A stretch of DNA of 64,000 nt, taken from Serratia marcescens subsp. marcescens ATCC 13880 (GTDB taxonomy: Bacteria; Pseudomonadota; Gammaproteobacteria; Enterobacterales; Enterobacteriaceae). Shown here piece by piece: positions 8,018 through 21,199 of this stretch (positions are counted from its first letter, which is position 1; each line of letters begins with the position of its first letter). Under the pieces are notes generated by a model that had not been told where the DNA came from, ran no database searches, and saw only the letters and a list, made by a program, of their open reading frames with translations. Both the position numbers and the translations under genes were made by a program. Location of the stretch: contig NZ_CP071238.1 of the NCBI RefSeq assembly GCF_017299535.1, positions 2,976,001 through 3,040,000 of the forward strand. Direction: 5' to 3'.

Positions 8018-8245
8018 ATTCACTCCTTTTGATGGTTGCAGTAATGCGTTTAAGTAAGGCTTGTTAAGCTTAGCATCGACAAAAGGATATGCCATCCGCT
8101 TACGGCGTCAGAAACGGGTAGAGTATTCCGAAAGTGTCGTCAGCGGCGTTTCCATGGCGATTAATCGCGCAATGATGCTGAAAAATCGCGCTTTTCTACC
8201 TACACTGTTGCAGACAAGGCAACTCGACGAAGGAGGCGTGCAACG

Positions 8246-8437
8246 ATGTACGCATTGGTGATGTTTGTCTGTTATCTGGATGGCGGCTGCAGTGAAATGG
8301 TGGTCGATATATTGCGCGACGAGCCGCAATGCCTGGTCGCGATGAAGGAACAGAACTTGCGACACGCCGGCTGTTATCCCATGGAAGAGTTTATCGACGG
8401 CTTCTGGTTGCCAGCCAGCGAATATTCCGATTTTTAA
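8246..8437 (+). CDS. yebW: YebW family protein
   Basis: 63 residues. The pattern LVMFVCYLDGGCSEMVVDI at the N-terminus and FIDGFWLPASEYSDF at the C-terminus match E. coli YebW. It has a hydrophobic N-terminus and four cysteines, so it may be membrane-associated or exported. AAGGAGG lies upstream of the ATG. Function unknown. Confidence 0.8.
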   Translation: MYALVMFVCYLDGGCSEMVVDILRDEPQCLVAMKEQNLRHAGCYPMEEFIDGFWLPASEYSDF

Positions 8438-8560
8438 CCTTCTCCCCGCGCGATGCTGAGGAATTTCTGATTTCATCGGAAACTTCGTCTTCCTCCGAGG
8501 CATAAGGCCGCTGTTTTGCTAAATTGCGGCTCCCGAAGAAGAGAGAGACAGAGAAAGGTC

Positions 8561-8785
8561 ATGCCAGCATCGGCTCATTCCAACGAGCAATATGAAACTC
8601 TGCTGCGCGACGTCAGCCTGGCGTTAGGCGACGCAGTGTTGCAGTTAATCAAAAACCATAAAAAGGTATCCGGCGGCAATATTCTTTCACAGCTGGTGAC
8701 CGAAATAGAGCGGGAGCAGGATCAGCAACGTTTCGCCGCGCTGCGTTCCGCCATTGAGCTGGTCGGGTTGGCGCCTAAAGGCTGA
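8561..8785 (+). CDS. small protein resembling the YmgB/AriR connector family
   Basis: 74 helical residues. The pattern LGDAVLQLIKNHKKVSGGNILSQLVTEIE (two adjacent parts) resembles the core of YmgB/AriR and YcgZ, small connector or biofilm/acid-resistance proteins of E. coli. The similarity is judged by eye and is modest. AAAGG lies very close to the ATG at 8561; an upstream in-frame start is less likely. Confidence 0.5.
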   Translation: MPASAHSNEQYETLLRDVSLALGDAVLQLIKNHKKVSGGNILSQLVTEIEREQDQQRFAALRSAIELVGLAPKG

Positions 8786-8793
8786 GCTCCCGA

Positions 8794-8822
8794 TAAAACA
8801 AAGGCAGGGCTTGCGCCCTGCC
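8794..8822 (-). terminator. terminator of the porin gene
   Basis: GGCAGGGC and GCCCTGCC pair around the loop TTGC/GCAA; on the minus strand a T-rich tail (TTTGTTTTAT) follows. It lies 46 bases beyond the porin stop. Confidence 0.75.
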
Positions 8823-8867
8823 TGATTACCAATCCCGACACAGGATGAAGGTAATGAAATTGCAGAA

Positions 8868-9950
8868 TTAGAAACGATACGTCAGGCTGACGGCAACGAT
8901 ATCATCGTTGGCCAGTTTCAGTTTGTTATCGTCGCTCAGCTGGTTGATTTGATAATCGACGTAGGTGTACATATTTTTGTTGAAGTAGTAAGTCGCCCCC
9001 ACTTCCACGTATTTCACCAGGTCGGCATCACCGATCCCTTCGATATCTTTGCCTTTGGACTGCACGTAGGCCACGGAAGGACGCAGGCCGTTCTCGAATT
9101 GATACTGAGCCACCACTTCGAAGTTTTGCGTTTTATTGGCGAAGCCGGAAGTGCCGTTGACGCTGATCGGCGTCATGTTACGGGTTTCGGCATACATCGC
9201 GGCCAGGTAAACCTGGTTGGCGTCGTATTTCACTGCGGTGGTCCAGGCGGTAGCGCTGTCACCCTTGCCATACTGCAGCTCTTTTTGCTTGCTGGTGCGG
9301 TTGGAATCAGAGAACGCCGCCGCTACGCCGATGCCGGTGCCGCCGATGTCCTGGTAGTCCAGAGACAGGCCGTAACCGTCGCCGTTTTGCTTGGTCACGC
9401 TGCGGCCGTCACCGTCGTTTTTACCCTGATACTGCACCGCCAGGTTCAGGCCTTCCACCAAACCGAAGAAATCACGGTTGCGGTAGGTGGCCAAACCGTT
9501 GGAACGGGCGGTCATAAAGTTATCGGTATAGCTGTAGGAGTCGCCGCCGAATTCCGGCAGCATGTCGGTGTAAGCCTCGGCGTCATACACCACGCCGTAG
9601 TTACGGCCGTAGTCGAAAGAACCGTAGTTGCCGAATTTCAGCCCCGCGAAGCCCAGACGCGTTTTGGTGCCGGCGGTGCCCTGCGCTTCGTCGTGATTGG
9701 CCTGGACGTTGTATTCCCACTGGCCGTAGCCGGTCAACTGGTCATTGATTTGCGTTTCGCCTTTGAAGCCCAGGCGAACATAGGTCATATCACCGTCGTT
9801 GGACTTACTGTCGCTGAAATAATGCTTGGCGTTAACGCGGCCGTACAGGTCGAGTTTATTGCCATCCTTATTGTAGATTTCAGCCGCGTTGGCGAAGGAG
9901 GTGATCGCCCCGAGGGCGACAGCTAAGGCTAATACACTGCGTTTCATCAT
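8868..9950 (-). CDS. OmpC/OmpF-type trimeric general porin
   Basis: 360 residues: a 22-residue signal peptide ending SFANA, then the classical mature start [17 protein letters not shown]. The motifs [26 protein letters not shown], the constriction-loop signature [11 protein letters not shown] and the terminal phenylalanine (LTYRF) are all present. This is a 16-strand outer-membrane diffusion porin. Whether it should be called OmpC, OmpF or OmpN needs a phylogeny. A clear terminator follows and a long AT-rich regulatory region precedes it. Confidence 0.9.
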   Translation of the reverse strand: MMKRSVLALAVALGAITSFANAAEIYNKDGNKLDLYGRVNAKHYFSDSKSNDGDMTYVRLGFKGETQINDQLTGYGQWEYNVQANHDEAQGTAGTKTRLGFAGLKFGNYGSFDYGRNYGVVYDAEAYTDMLPEFGGDSYSYTDNFMTARSNGLATYRNRDFFGLVEGLNLAVQYQGKNDGDGRSVTKQNGDGYGLSLDYQDIGGTGIGVAAAFSDSNRTSKQKELQYGKGDSATAWTTAVKYDANQVYLAAMYAETRNMTPISVNGTSGFANKTQNFEVVAQYQFENGLRPSVAYVQSKGKDIEGIGDADLVKYVEVGATYYFNKNMYTYVDYQINQLSDDNKLKLANDDIVAVSLTYRF

Positions 9951-10518
9951 TTATTTTCCTAGATATTATAATTAGAACCCTGCCCGTCACGCCCAATTTA
10001 TAATTTGGGCTGTGATTTTATCTTTTGGTATTTTATGAGATCCCCTAATGCTGGGGTGATGTGACATTAGCATCATGAATCAAAACTTAAAATCAAAAAG
10101 TTCATGAAACAACGAGGAGAAAGCATGTTTATGTGTAACCAAATATTACAAAAAAGAAACCACTCAACTCATTGAATATAAGAATTTTTTATCACATAAG
10201 TTATAACCAAAACGGTGCAATGCACCATTATTGTGCAATTCAGTTTCGTTTTGCGTGCTTTCTGCGCGATTCAAAAGTAACAACAAAATTAGCATGGTTA
10301 TTAAAAACGTTACTTATTTCACATTTTTATCTTAACAAACTCACCAGGCAATTAAGGCTTTCAGATAACGATCTGACACTGCCTTCTATTCATTCGCACA
10401 AAGACACGGATTCGTGACGAATAAAACTCGCCTTACGGGAATAAAAATAGCGGGAAATAGCAGATTAAAATAATGAAAGGAATAACGGCGGCGCGCTGAC
10501 GGCGCCACCGTGGATAAA
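9951..10518 (-). promoter_or_regulatory. AT-rich intergenic region upstream of the porin, OmpR-like sites
   Basis: 568 bases without a convincing gene. Read toward the porin, a stretch at about 10128-10160 contains TTTTTTGTAATATTTGGTTA followed by CACAT, similar to E. coli ompF/ompC OmpR boxes. A second T-rich stretch lies at about 10090-10115. An 81-codon frame at 10172-10417 has no ribosome site or family match and is treated as non-coding. OmpR control is inferred from sequence similarity only. Confidence 0.4.
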
Positions 10519-11502
10519 TCAATACAGCGTAGAGCGGGAAACTTCGCTCAACAACATGCCGGCACGCAGGCCCAACGCCACGCTGGGGTTAGGGAACAGT
10601 ATCCACGCCCCCTCCTGGCCGACGCGATAGTCCTCCTGCGGCTGCTCGCACAGCAACATGCCCGGTTCCAGCTCGGTGAAGTTGGCCGTGTCATCGTCCA
10701 GATGCAGTTTGAAATCTTCGCTGTGCTTGATCAACGAGTGCATCACACGGAAAACCCGAATCTCGGCGCCCGCACGCGCCGGCAGCGCCCCTTCGCTGAC
10801 CGCCGCCCGCAGAGCGCGATCGATGGTGGCGAACTGCTGCAGATCGTTGCTGCCGAACGGCCGCGCCTTGCCCAGCTCGAGCGTACAGCTCGCCGCATTG
10901 AGATGTTCGCTGGAGTAATGGCTAAACGTCCCGCCCGGCGCACTGTGTACCACCAACGCATCCAGATCGGCGGCATCCAGCAGCTTCAACATCGGCTCAC
11001 TGTACGGGCGTTTCTGAAAGGGCAGAATGCCGAAACGCGGCAAACGCGATTCGCGGATGGCGGTGTGCAAATCGTAATGGAAACGCGCCGCCTGCTCCCC
11101 ATCGAAAAAGGCGGCGAGCGCACGCTCCAACTGCTGCGCGCGCACGGTTTCGCCGCTGGCGGCGAAGTTGCGGTAGCGGCCGCCAAACATGCGGTTCATA
11201 TCGCTGTGCAGATAACGCTTGCCGGCCCGCATCGCCGCCGGGTTGCCCAACACCACCAACAGTCGCGCCGTCAGCGGCAACCGGCCGGCAAGGAGATCGC
11301 CGACCAGCTGATTGAGCAGCTCAATCGGCGCGGTTTCATTGCCGTGCACGCCCGCCGACATCACCATCGCCTGGCGGTAAGGCTGTCGCGGCGTAAGCTC
11401 CAGCACCCCTTCCCCCTGCCAGCGCCACCGCAGCTGCGGTGTTTCACCTTGCCATTCGACGGGTTCGTTCCCTTCCAGCGTCAGGGGCAGTAGATCGATC
11501 AT
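10519..11502 (-). CDS. astE: succinylglutamate desuccinylase
   Basis: Last enzyme of the arginine succinyltransferase pathway; it hydrolyses N-succinylglutamate to glutamate and succinate. 327 residues of the zinc-dependent AstE/aspartoacylase family. Zinc ligands are visible as H53 and E56 (HGNE) and H146 (DLHTA), with the catalytic glutamate at E209 (LELGKARPFG). It lies ten bases after astB, as the last gene of astCADBE. Confidence 0.95.
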   Translation of the reverse strand: MIDLLPLTLEGNEPVEWQGETPQLRWRWQGEGVLELTPRQPYRQAMVMSAGVHGNETAPIELLNQLVGDLLAGRLPLTARLLVVLGNPAAMRAGKRYLHSDMNRMFGGRYRNFAASGETVRAQQLERALAAFFDGEQAARFHYDLHTAIRESRLPRFGILPFQKRPYSEPMLKLLDAADLDALVVHSAPGGTFSHYSSEHLNAASCTLELGKARPFGSNDLQQFATIDRALRAAVSEGALPARAGAEIRVFRVMHSLIKHSEDFKLHLDDDTANFTELEPGMLLCEQPQEDYRVGQEGAWILFPNPSVALGLRAGMLLSEVSRSTLY

Positions 11503-11512
11503 GCTGCCTCCC

Positions 11513-12853
11513 TTAGCGTTGGAACGGATAAATGGCGCCGAGACCGAGGATCGACGTCAACGCATCCAGCGCCTCGCGCCCTTCGCGCAGCAGCAGCGGA
11601 TCGGCCAGGTCATCCTGCGTCAGGCGGTCGCGGTAATGACGATCGACCCACTCGTTCAACGTTGCGAACAGCCGATCGTTCATCATCACGCGCGGATTGA
11701 CCGCTCTCAGCTCTTGTTCGTTAAGCGCCACCCGCAACCGCAGGCAGGCAGGGCCGCCGCCGTTGCGCATGCTTTCACGCAGGTCGAACACGCGGATTTC
11801 ATCGATCGGGCCGCCGCTGCCGACCATGTCGTTGAGGTAACGCCACACGCCGGCGTGCTGACGCGACTCCTCCGGCACGACGATCATCATCTTGCCGTTC
11901 GGTTTGGTAAGAATTTGGCTGTTGAACAGATAGGTCGCCACCGCGTCCGCTACCGAGACGCGCTCTGTCGGCACTTCGATCGCCACCAGCTCGCTGTCCA
12001 GCGTCGCCATCTTGCGGCGCACTTCATCCAGCGCCTGTTGCTGGCGGTAGAACGCCTGCTGATGATGGAACAGCACGTTCTGGTTGCTGACCGCAATCAC
12101 GTCGTTATGGAACACGCCCTGATCGATCACCGCCGGGTTTTGCTGCACGAAGACCGTATGCTGTTCATCCAACTGGTGCAGGCGAGCGATCGCCTCGCCG
12201 GCTTCGCGCGTCTGGCGCGCCGGATAACGCGCCGGCGCCGTTTCGCCGCCGAATTCCTGACGACCATAGACGAACACCTGCACGCTGCGCTTGGCGTAAT
12301 CACCGCCCAAACGGTTATGGTTGGCCGCCCCTTCGTCGCCGAACAACGCCACCTGCGGCAGCGCCTCGTGGTGGGCGAAATGCCGATCGTCGCTGAACAT
12401 CGCCCGCAATACGGCGGTGGTGGTTTCCGCTTCGATGGCGCGGTGGAATTTGTTGTTCAGGTTGGCGGCGGTGAAGTGCACCTTGCCGTCGGCGCTGTCC
12501 GCCGAAGGCGACACGGTGGCCGCATTGGCGGTCCACATGCACGACGCCGAGCTGAGCGCCGACAGCAGGCGCGGCGACTGACGCATCGCCTGCGCCAGCA
12601 CCGCCTCATCGCTGCCGCTGAAACCCAGGCGACGCAGCATCGGCAAATGCGGCCGCTCCTGCGGCGGCAAGACCCCTTGCTGGAAACCGAGATCGGCCAG
12701 CACCTTCATTTTCAGCAAACCTTGTTTCGCCGCCAGCTTCGGGTTCGATACGCTGTTTTGATGCAGCGTTGACGCCTCGTTGCCGAACGACAGCCCGGCA
12801 TAGTGGTGCGTCGGCCCCACCAAACCGTCGAAATTGACTTCATATCCTGACAT
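11513..12853 (-). CDS. astB: N-succinylarginine dihydrolase
   Basis: Second enzyme of the pathway, converting succinylarginine to succinylornithine, 2 NH3 and CO2. 446 residues (E. coli 447). Starts [20 protein letters not shown]. The catalytic triad of the amidinotransferase-like fold is present: E174, H249 and C370 ([10 protein letters not shown]). The ATG at 12853 is chosen by homology; a longer in-frame extension runs into astD and is not real. Cytoplasmic. Confidence 0.95.
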   Translation of the reverse strand: MSGYEVNFDGLVGPTHHYAGLSFGNEASTLHQNSVSNPKLAAKQGLLKMKVLADLGFQQGVLPPQERPHLPMLRRLGFSGSDEAVLAQAMRQSPRLLSALSSASCMWTANAATVSPSADSADGKVHFTAANLNNKFHRAIEAETTTAVLRAMFSDDRHFAHHEALPQVALFGDEGAANHNRLGGDYAKRSVQVFVYGRQEFGGETAPARYPARQTREAGEAIARLHQLDEQHTVFVQQNPAVIDQGVFHNDVIAVSNQNVLFHHQQAFYRQQQALDEVRRKMATLDSELVAIEVPTERVSVADAVATYLFNSQILTKPNGKMMIVVPEESRQHAGVWRYLNDMVGSGGPIDEIRVFDLRESMRNGGGPACLRLRVALNEQELRAVNPRVMMNDRLFATLNEWVDRHYRDRLTQDDLADPLLLREGREALDALTSILGLGAIYPFQR

Positions 12854-12905
12854 GTTTATCCCCTGGGGATAGCGTGCGGCAGCGCCATCGCGCCGCCGCA
12901 GACGA

Positions 12906-15412
<2,507 letters not shown>

Positions 15413-15464
15413 AATGCGAACCTCTTCTGAATCAGGCTGCGCCGGTGAAGGCGCAGCCCGCTGA

Positions 15465-16694
<1,230 letters not shown>

Positions 16695-16939
16695 TCAGCA
16701 AAGGCTGAATTTTGACTGTAAGGGCCGCTCAAGCCCGGTTAGACCGCCACAATGCAAAAAAACCGTTATTCAAAACCGACTTTCGCGGCGGAGAAAATGC
16801 TGTCCCTCACCGCTGATTTAGAAACAAATCTGTTACATAAAATCGGTTTTTCACTATTTATGGCGTATATCCGGTCCCTGAGCGGGGAGTAAATGTTAAC
16901 GAGCAGTTAAAATACATGTCGTTTGATAAAGAGTGTAGA

Positions 16940-16956
16940 GCAGCTATCGTGCCAAA
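16940..16956 (-). promoter_or_regulatory. sigma-54 promoter of astCADBE
   Basis: The minus strand reads TTGGCACGATAGCTGC. GG at 16953-16952 and GC at 16941-16940 have the exact -24/-12 spacing. Transcription would start near 16928. The E. coli astC operon is also sigma-54 dependent. Confidence 0.8.
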
Positions 16957-17007
16957 ACGGGATTTTTGCCGGATTTTGCTATTTTTTACGTTAAAACAAC
17001 GGCTTAT

Positions 17008-17047
17008 AATGAATATTTATTCATTTTCTATGCATTGGTAATGCATA
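17008..17047 (-). promoter_or_regulatory. tandem ARG boxes (ArgR operator)
   Basis: Two palindromes separated by three bases: AATGAATATTTATTCATT (17008-17025), a near-perfect ARG box, and TATGCATTGGTAATGCATA (17029-17047). Pairs of ARG boxes three bases apart bind hexameric ArgR. The position between enhancer and promoter fits ArgR acting as co-activator, as known for the ast operon of enteric bacteria. Confidence 0.75.
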
Positions 17048-17171
17048 AATTAAAAAATAAGGCCTAAAATCATCATTGCGTGCGAAATCCTATTCAATTA
17101 CGAAAAACTTCAGGATTTCTGATCGGGCTCGCAAAAATAATTTCACCCAATTTGCTCGCTATCACACTTTT

Positions 17172-17209
17172 TGCCCCCATCGGGTGCGGCGGCGCGCCAG
17201 CATGGTGCA
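17172..17209 (-). promoter_or_regulatory. two candidate NtrC enhancer sites
   Basis: TGCCCCCATCGGGTGCG (17172-17188) and CGCGCCAGCATGGTGCA (17193-17209) each match the NtrC palindrome TGCACCA-N3-TGGTGCA at about 10-12 of 14 positions. Their centres are 21 bases apart, two helical turns, and about 250-275 bases upstream of the sigma-54 start. They are inferred from pattern and spacing. Confidence 0.5.
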
Positions 17210-17326
17210 ACGCGGCAGCGACGCCACCCGATAAAGGAGCCGCGTTGACCGCGGTTCCTGCTTTGTACGCCAGCGACTACACTGTGATCCTGACCGCCCC
17301 TTCTCTTCTGCGCACAAGGAGCCACC

Positions 17327-18301
17327 ATGCCCAAGAAAACCGTCGATCTCAGCCAGCCGCACGCCCAACACGACATCCGCGCGTTTCTCGACGCGCTGAA
17401 TGCCGCCGGCGGTAAACCCATGGAGCAGATGAAGCCCAAAGAGGCGCGCAGGGTTTTGGAGGACGCGCAACGCAGCGTCGAGGTACCGCTGCGCGAGGTG
17501 GAAATCAGCGAGAAAACCATCCACGTTGAGGGCCAGGATATTCTGCTGCATCTGGTGCGACCGGCCAGGGTCAAGGAGGCGTTGCCGGTATTCATGTTCT
17601 TTCACGGCGGCGGCTGGGTGCTGGGCGATTTTCCCACCCATGAACGGCTGGTGCGCGATCTGGTTTACAGCTCCGGCGCGGCGGCGGTGTTCGTCAACTA
17701 CCCCCGTTCCCCGGAAGCGCATTACCCACAGGCGATCAATCTGGCCTATGCCGCCACGGAATGGGTGGCCGAGTACGGCGAAAAAATCAACGTCGATGGG
17801 TCACGGCTGGCGGTGGTCGGCAACAGCGTCGGCGGCAATATGGCGGCGGTGGTCAGCCTGATGGCCAAAGAGAAAGGCATACCGGCGCTGCGTTGCCAGA
17901 TCCTGCTGTGGCCCGTCACGCACGCCCATTTTGATACCGATTCCTATCATCAGTTCGCCGAAGGCCATTTCCTGACCCGCAACATGATGAAGTGGTTTTG
18001 GGACAGCTATGCGCCCGATAAGGCGCAGCGCAAAAACATCTACGCCTCGCCGCTCAACGCCACGTCGGAACAGCTGCGGGGCTTGCCGCCGGCGCTGGTG
18101 CAAACCGCCGAGCTGGACGTGTTGCGCGATGAAGGGGAAGCTTACGCGCGTCTGCTTGACGCCGCCGGCGTCGAGGTCACCGCCACCCGCTACAACGGCC
18201 TGATCCACGATTACGGCCTGTTGAATCCGCTCGCCCACGTCCCGGCGGTGCATTCGGCGATCCACCAGGCCGGGCGCGCGTTGAAGCACTATCTGTCCTG
18301 A
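17327..18301 (+). CDS. alpha/beta hydrolase, hormone-sensitive-lipase-type esterase
   Basis: 324 residues of the HSL (bacterial family IV) esterase group. The oxyanion motif HGGGW is at 93-97, the nucleophile S167 lies in GNSVGG, and D (ELDVLRDEGEAY) and H (LIHDYGL) complete the triad. There is no signal peptide, so it is cytoplasmic. Substrate unknown; such enzymes cut short-chain esters. It is divergent from astC and convergent with the ABC importer, and shares the 647-base ast regulatory region. AAGGAG precedes the ATG. Confidence 0.85.
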   Translation: MPKKTVDLSQPHAQHDIRAFLDALNAAGGKPMEQMKPKEARRVLEDAQRSVEVPLREVEISEKTIHVEGQDILLHLVRPARVKEALPVFMFFHGGGWVLGDFPTHERLVRDLVYSSGAAAVFVNYPRSPEAHYPQAINLAYAATEWVAEYGEKINVDGSRLAVVGNSVGGNMAAVVSLMAKEKGIPALRCQILLWPVTHAHFDTDSYHQFAEGHFLTRNMMKWFWDSYAPDKAQRKNIYASPLNATSEQLRGLPPALVQTAELDVLRDEGEAYARLLDAAGVEVTATRYNGLIHDYGLLNPLAHVPAVHSAIHQAGRALKHYLS

Positions 18302-18303
18302 CG

Positions 18304-19272
18304 CTAGCCAACCACGTGGCAAGCCACCTGATGGCCGGGAGCCACACTGCGCAGATGCGGCGCCTGTTCACGGCATTGCGCCGTGGCCAGCGGGCAGCGG
18401 GGATGGAAACGGCAGCCGCGCGGCGGGTTGGCGGGGTTCGGCGGCTCGCCGCCGGCCGCCCACGCCGGCGAACGTTGCGCATCCAACGTCGGCACCGCCG
18501 CCAACAAGGCCTGCGTGTAGGGATGCAGCGGCTGGCGAAACAGCGAATCGCGGTCGGCGCTCTCGACGATCTGCCCCAGATACATCACCGCCACGTCCTG
18601 GCACAGATGCTCCACCACGCCGAGATCGTGCGAAATAAACAGCAGCGTCACCCCCTGCCGTTCCTGCAAATCGGAAAACAGATTGATGATCTGCGCCTGG
18701 ATCGACACGTCGAGCGCCGATATCGGTTCATCGGCGACGATAAATTCCGGTTGCAGGATCAGCGCGCGCGCGATGCCGATGCGCTGCCGCTGGCCGCCGG
18801 AAAACTCATGTGGAAACCGCCCGTAATGCTGCGGCGACAGCCCGCAGATCGCCAGGGTATCGAGCACCCGTTCGCGCAGTTCCGCCTTGCTTGCCAGGCC
18901 GTGCTGCAACAGCGCTTCGCCGATGGCGTCGCCCACGCGCAGACGCGGGTTCAGCGAGCTGTACGGATCCTGAAACACCAGCTGCATTTTCGGCCGCAGG
19001 GCGCGCAGCGCGTCTTTGTTGAGGCTATCCAGCGCCTGCCCTTTGAACAGCACCTCGCCGGCGGTTTTATCGTGCAGGCCGAGCAGCGTGCGGCCGACGG
19101 TGGTTTTGCCGCTGCCGGACTCGCCCACCAGTCCGAAAACGCGGCCCTTGCGGATGCTGAAGCTGACGTCGTCCACCGCCTTCAGTTGGCCGGTGGTGCG
19201 CCCGAACAGCCCGTCGCGCAGCGGGAAATATTTCTTTAATCCTTTCACTTCCACCAAGGGTTCAGTCGACAT
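18304..19272 (-). CDS. peptide/nickel-type ABC transporter ATPase (DppF/OppF-like)
   Basis: 322 residues. Walker A GESGSGKTT, Q-loop FQDPYSSLNPR, signature EFSGGQRQRIGIARAL and Walker B FIVADEPISALD are all intact. The C-terminal oligopeptide extension with cysteines (RGCRFHPRCPLATAQC) is typical of DppF/OppF. It is the last gene of a five-gene importer operon and its start overlaps the preceding ATPase gene by 11 bases. A longer open frame upstream is a readthrough artefact. Confidence 0.88.
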   Translation of the reverse strand: MSTEPLVEVKGLKKYFPLRDGLFGRTTGQLKAVDDVSFSIRKGRVFGLVGESGSGKTTVGRTLLGLHDKTAGEVLFKGQALDSLNKDALRALRPKMQLVFQDPYSSLNPRLRVGDAIGEALLQHGLASKAELRERVLDTLAICGLSPQHYGRFPHEFSGGQRQRIGIARALILQPEFIVADEPISALDVSIQAQIINLFSDLQERQGVTLLFISHDLGVVEHLCQDVAVMYLGQIVESADRDSLFRQPLHPYTQALLAAVPTLDAQRSPAWAAGGEPPNPANPPRGCRFHPRCPLATAQCREQAPHLRSVAPGHQVACHVVG

Positions 19273-20248
19273 GCGGGCGCCCTCCGGCGTTGAGGAAGCA
19301 GGCGGATTGGCGCTGCTGAGTCCCGTACAGCGGCGGAATGCCATCGCGGCAGCGCGCGGTGGCCTGCGCGCAGCGCTCGGCAAACGCGCAGTGTTCAGGC
19401 AGCCGCGCCAGATCCGGCACCTGGCCGGGAATGGAGTACAAACGGCGACGCCGCTGTCCCGGCACCGGCCGCGAGGCGATCAGCCCCTGAGTATAAGGGT
19501 GCCGCGGTTCGGCCAGCACTTCCCGCGTCGTGCCCTGCTCGACGACGCGCCCGGCGTACATCACCGCCAGCCGATCCGCCATTTGTGCGATCACCCCAAG
19601 ATCGTGGGTGATCAAGATCATCGCCATATTGTGTCGCCGGCTCTGCTCGCGCAGCAACGCCAGGATTTGCGCCTGTACCGTGACGTCGAGCGCCGTGGTC
19701 GGTTCATCGGCGATCAGCAGCGCCGGCCGGCACCCTATCGCCATGGCGATCATCACGCGCTGCAGCATGCCGCCGGAAAGCTGGTGCGGGTAGCAGCGCA
19801 TCAGCGCCTCCGCGCGCGCCAACCCCACCTCCTCCAGCCGTTGCACCGCCTGACGCCAGGCCGCTTTCGGCGACAGAAGTAAGTGCCTGATCAGCGGCTC
19901 CACCAGTTGTTCGCCGAGCGTCAGCACCGGATTAAGCGCGCTCATCGGCTCTTGAAAGATCATCGCCAGCCGGTTGCCGCGCAGATCCGCCATCTTGGAT
20001 GCCCGCAGCGACAGCAGGTTTTGCCCTTCAAAGCGAATCTCACCGCCGTCTACCTGCGCCAGCGGCTGCGGCAACAGCCCCATCAGCGCCATGGCGGTCA
20101 CGCTTTTGCCGCAGCCCGATTCGCCGACGATCCCCAGCGTTTGCCCGGCCTGCAGTTCCAGGCTGACCTGCTGCACCGCCCGCACCGGCCCCTGCTCGCC
20201 CTGAAACGACACCGACAGTCGGTCGAACGCCACCAGCGGTTGACTCAT
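19262..20248 (-). CDS. peptide/nickel-type ABC transporter ATPase (DppD/OppD-like)
   Basis: 328 residues starting MSQPLVAFDRLSVSF. Walker A GESGCGKS, signature QLSGGMLQRVMIAMA and Walker B LLIADEPTTALD are present. The cysteine-containing C-terminal region (CAFAERCAQATARC) is characteristic of OppD/DppD, where it can bind an iron-sulfur cluster. Its ATG overlaps the permease stop as ATGA. Confidence 0.88.
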   Translation of the reverse strand: MSQPLVAFDRLSVSFQGEQGPVRAVQQVSLELQAGQTLGIVGESGCGKSVTAMALMGLLPQPLAQVDGGEIRFEGQNLLSLRASKMADLRGNRLAMIFQEPMSALNPVLTLGEQLVEPLIRHLLLSPKAAWRQAVQRLEEVGLARAEALMRCYPHQLSGGMLQRVMIAMAIGCRPALLIADEPTTALDVTVQAQILALLREQSRRHNMAMILITHDLGVIAQMADRLAVMYAGRVVEQGTTREVLAEPRHPYTQGLIASRPVPGQRRRRLYSIPGQVPDLARLPEHCAFAERCAQATARCRDGIPPLYGTQQRQSACFLNAGGRPHVD

Positions 20249-21195
20249 CGTTTTACCCCGCTCATTTTCGGATCGAGCGCGTCCCGCAGGCCGTCGCCCA
20301 AGATATTGATCGCCACCACGGTGACGAAGATCGCCAGCCCCGGCGGCATCCACAGCCAAGGGCGGCGCTGAAAGTCGATCAGGCTGTTGGCGGCGTCCAT
20401 CATGTTGCCCCACGACGGCGTCGGCGGCACCACGCCCAGCCCAAGGTAGCTCAACGCCGACTCGCTGAGGATGGCGTTGGCCACCGCCATGGTGGCGACC
20501 ACCACCAAAATCGGCACAGTATTAGGCAACAGATGGCCGAAGAGGCGCCGCCGGGTGGAGAGCCCCAGCACTTCGGTGGCCAACATGAAATCCCGCTCGC
20601 GCAGCGACAGGATCTGGCCGCGCACCAGCCGCGCCAGCGACGGCCAGCCCAGCAGGCTCAGCATGATCATCACCATGTAGATGCGGTAGTCCGGCGACAC
20701 GTCGAGTTCGGTCAGCATCGCGCCCATGATGATCAACAGCGGCAGGCCGGGAATGGTCATCAGCAGATCGGCGAAGCGCATGATCAGCCGGTCCGCCACG
20801 CCGCCCAGATAACCGGAAAGCGCCCCCAGCACGTAGCCCAGCGTCACCGACAGCAGCATCGACACCAGGCCGATGGTCAGCGATATCCGCCCCGCCAGCA
20901 GCAGCCGGGTGCAGATATCGCGGCCGAGAAAGTCGGTGCCCAACCAGTGCGCGCCGCTGGGCGCCTGATTGATATTCAGCACATCGCCGGCATCGTCGCG
21001 CCACGGCGACAACGACGGCCCAATCAGGCACAGCAACGCCAACAGCACCAGCAACGCCAGCGAAATCATCGCCGGCCGGTGGCGGCGCAGCCGTCGCCAG
21101 GCCTGCGCCGCGGGCGGTGGCGACAGTTGCGCCAGCGCCGGCAGTTGCGCCTGGCGCCAGCGGCGACGGCGGCCGAAAAACAACGTAGCCAACAT
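20245..21195 (-). CDS. ABC transporter permease (DppC/OppC-like)
   Basis: 316 residues with about six membrane helices. It has the OppC-type N-terminal segment before the first helix and the permease motif GWPSLARLVRGQILSLRERDF (shown from G to F). Contacts with the ATPases are expected through this EAA-like loop. It lies five bases after the DppB-like gene. Confidence 0.87.
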   Translation of the reverse strand: MLATLFFGRRRRWRQAQLPALAQLSPPPAAQAWRRLRRHRPAMISLALLVLLALLCLIGPSLSPWRDDAGDVLNINQAPSGAHWLGTDFLGRDICTRLLLAGRISLTIGLVSMLLSVTLGYVLGALSGYLGGVADRLIMRFADLLMTIPGLPLLIIMGAMLTELDVSPDYRIYMVMIMLSLLGWPSLARLVRGQILSLRERDFMLATEVLGLSTRRRLFGHLLPNTVPILVVVATMAVANAILSESALSYLGLGVVPPTPSWGNMMDAANSLIDFQRRPWLWMPPGLAIFVTVVAINILGDGLRDALDPKMSGVKR

Positions 21196-21199
21196 CGTG

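Noticed and set aside
10172..10417. 81-codon frame upstream of the porin
   Set aside because: AT-rich, no ribosome site, no recognisable pattern; treated as part of the regulatory region.
11501..12772. 423-codon open frame opposite astB
   Set aside because: Antisense shadow; astB has all its catalytic residues.
16752..16892. 46-codon plus-strand frame in the astC leader
   Set aside because: No ribosome-binding site, no known family, and it lies inside a region explained by the ast promoter leader.
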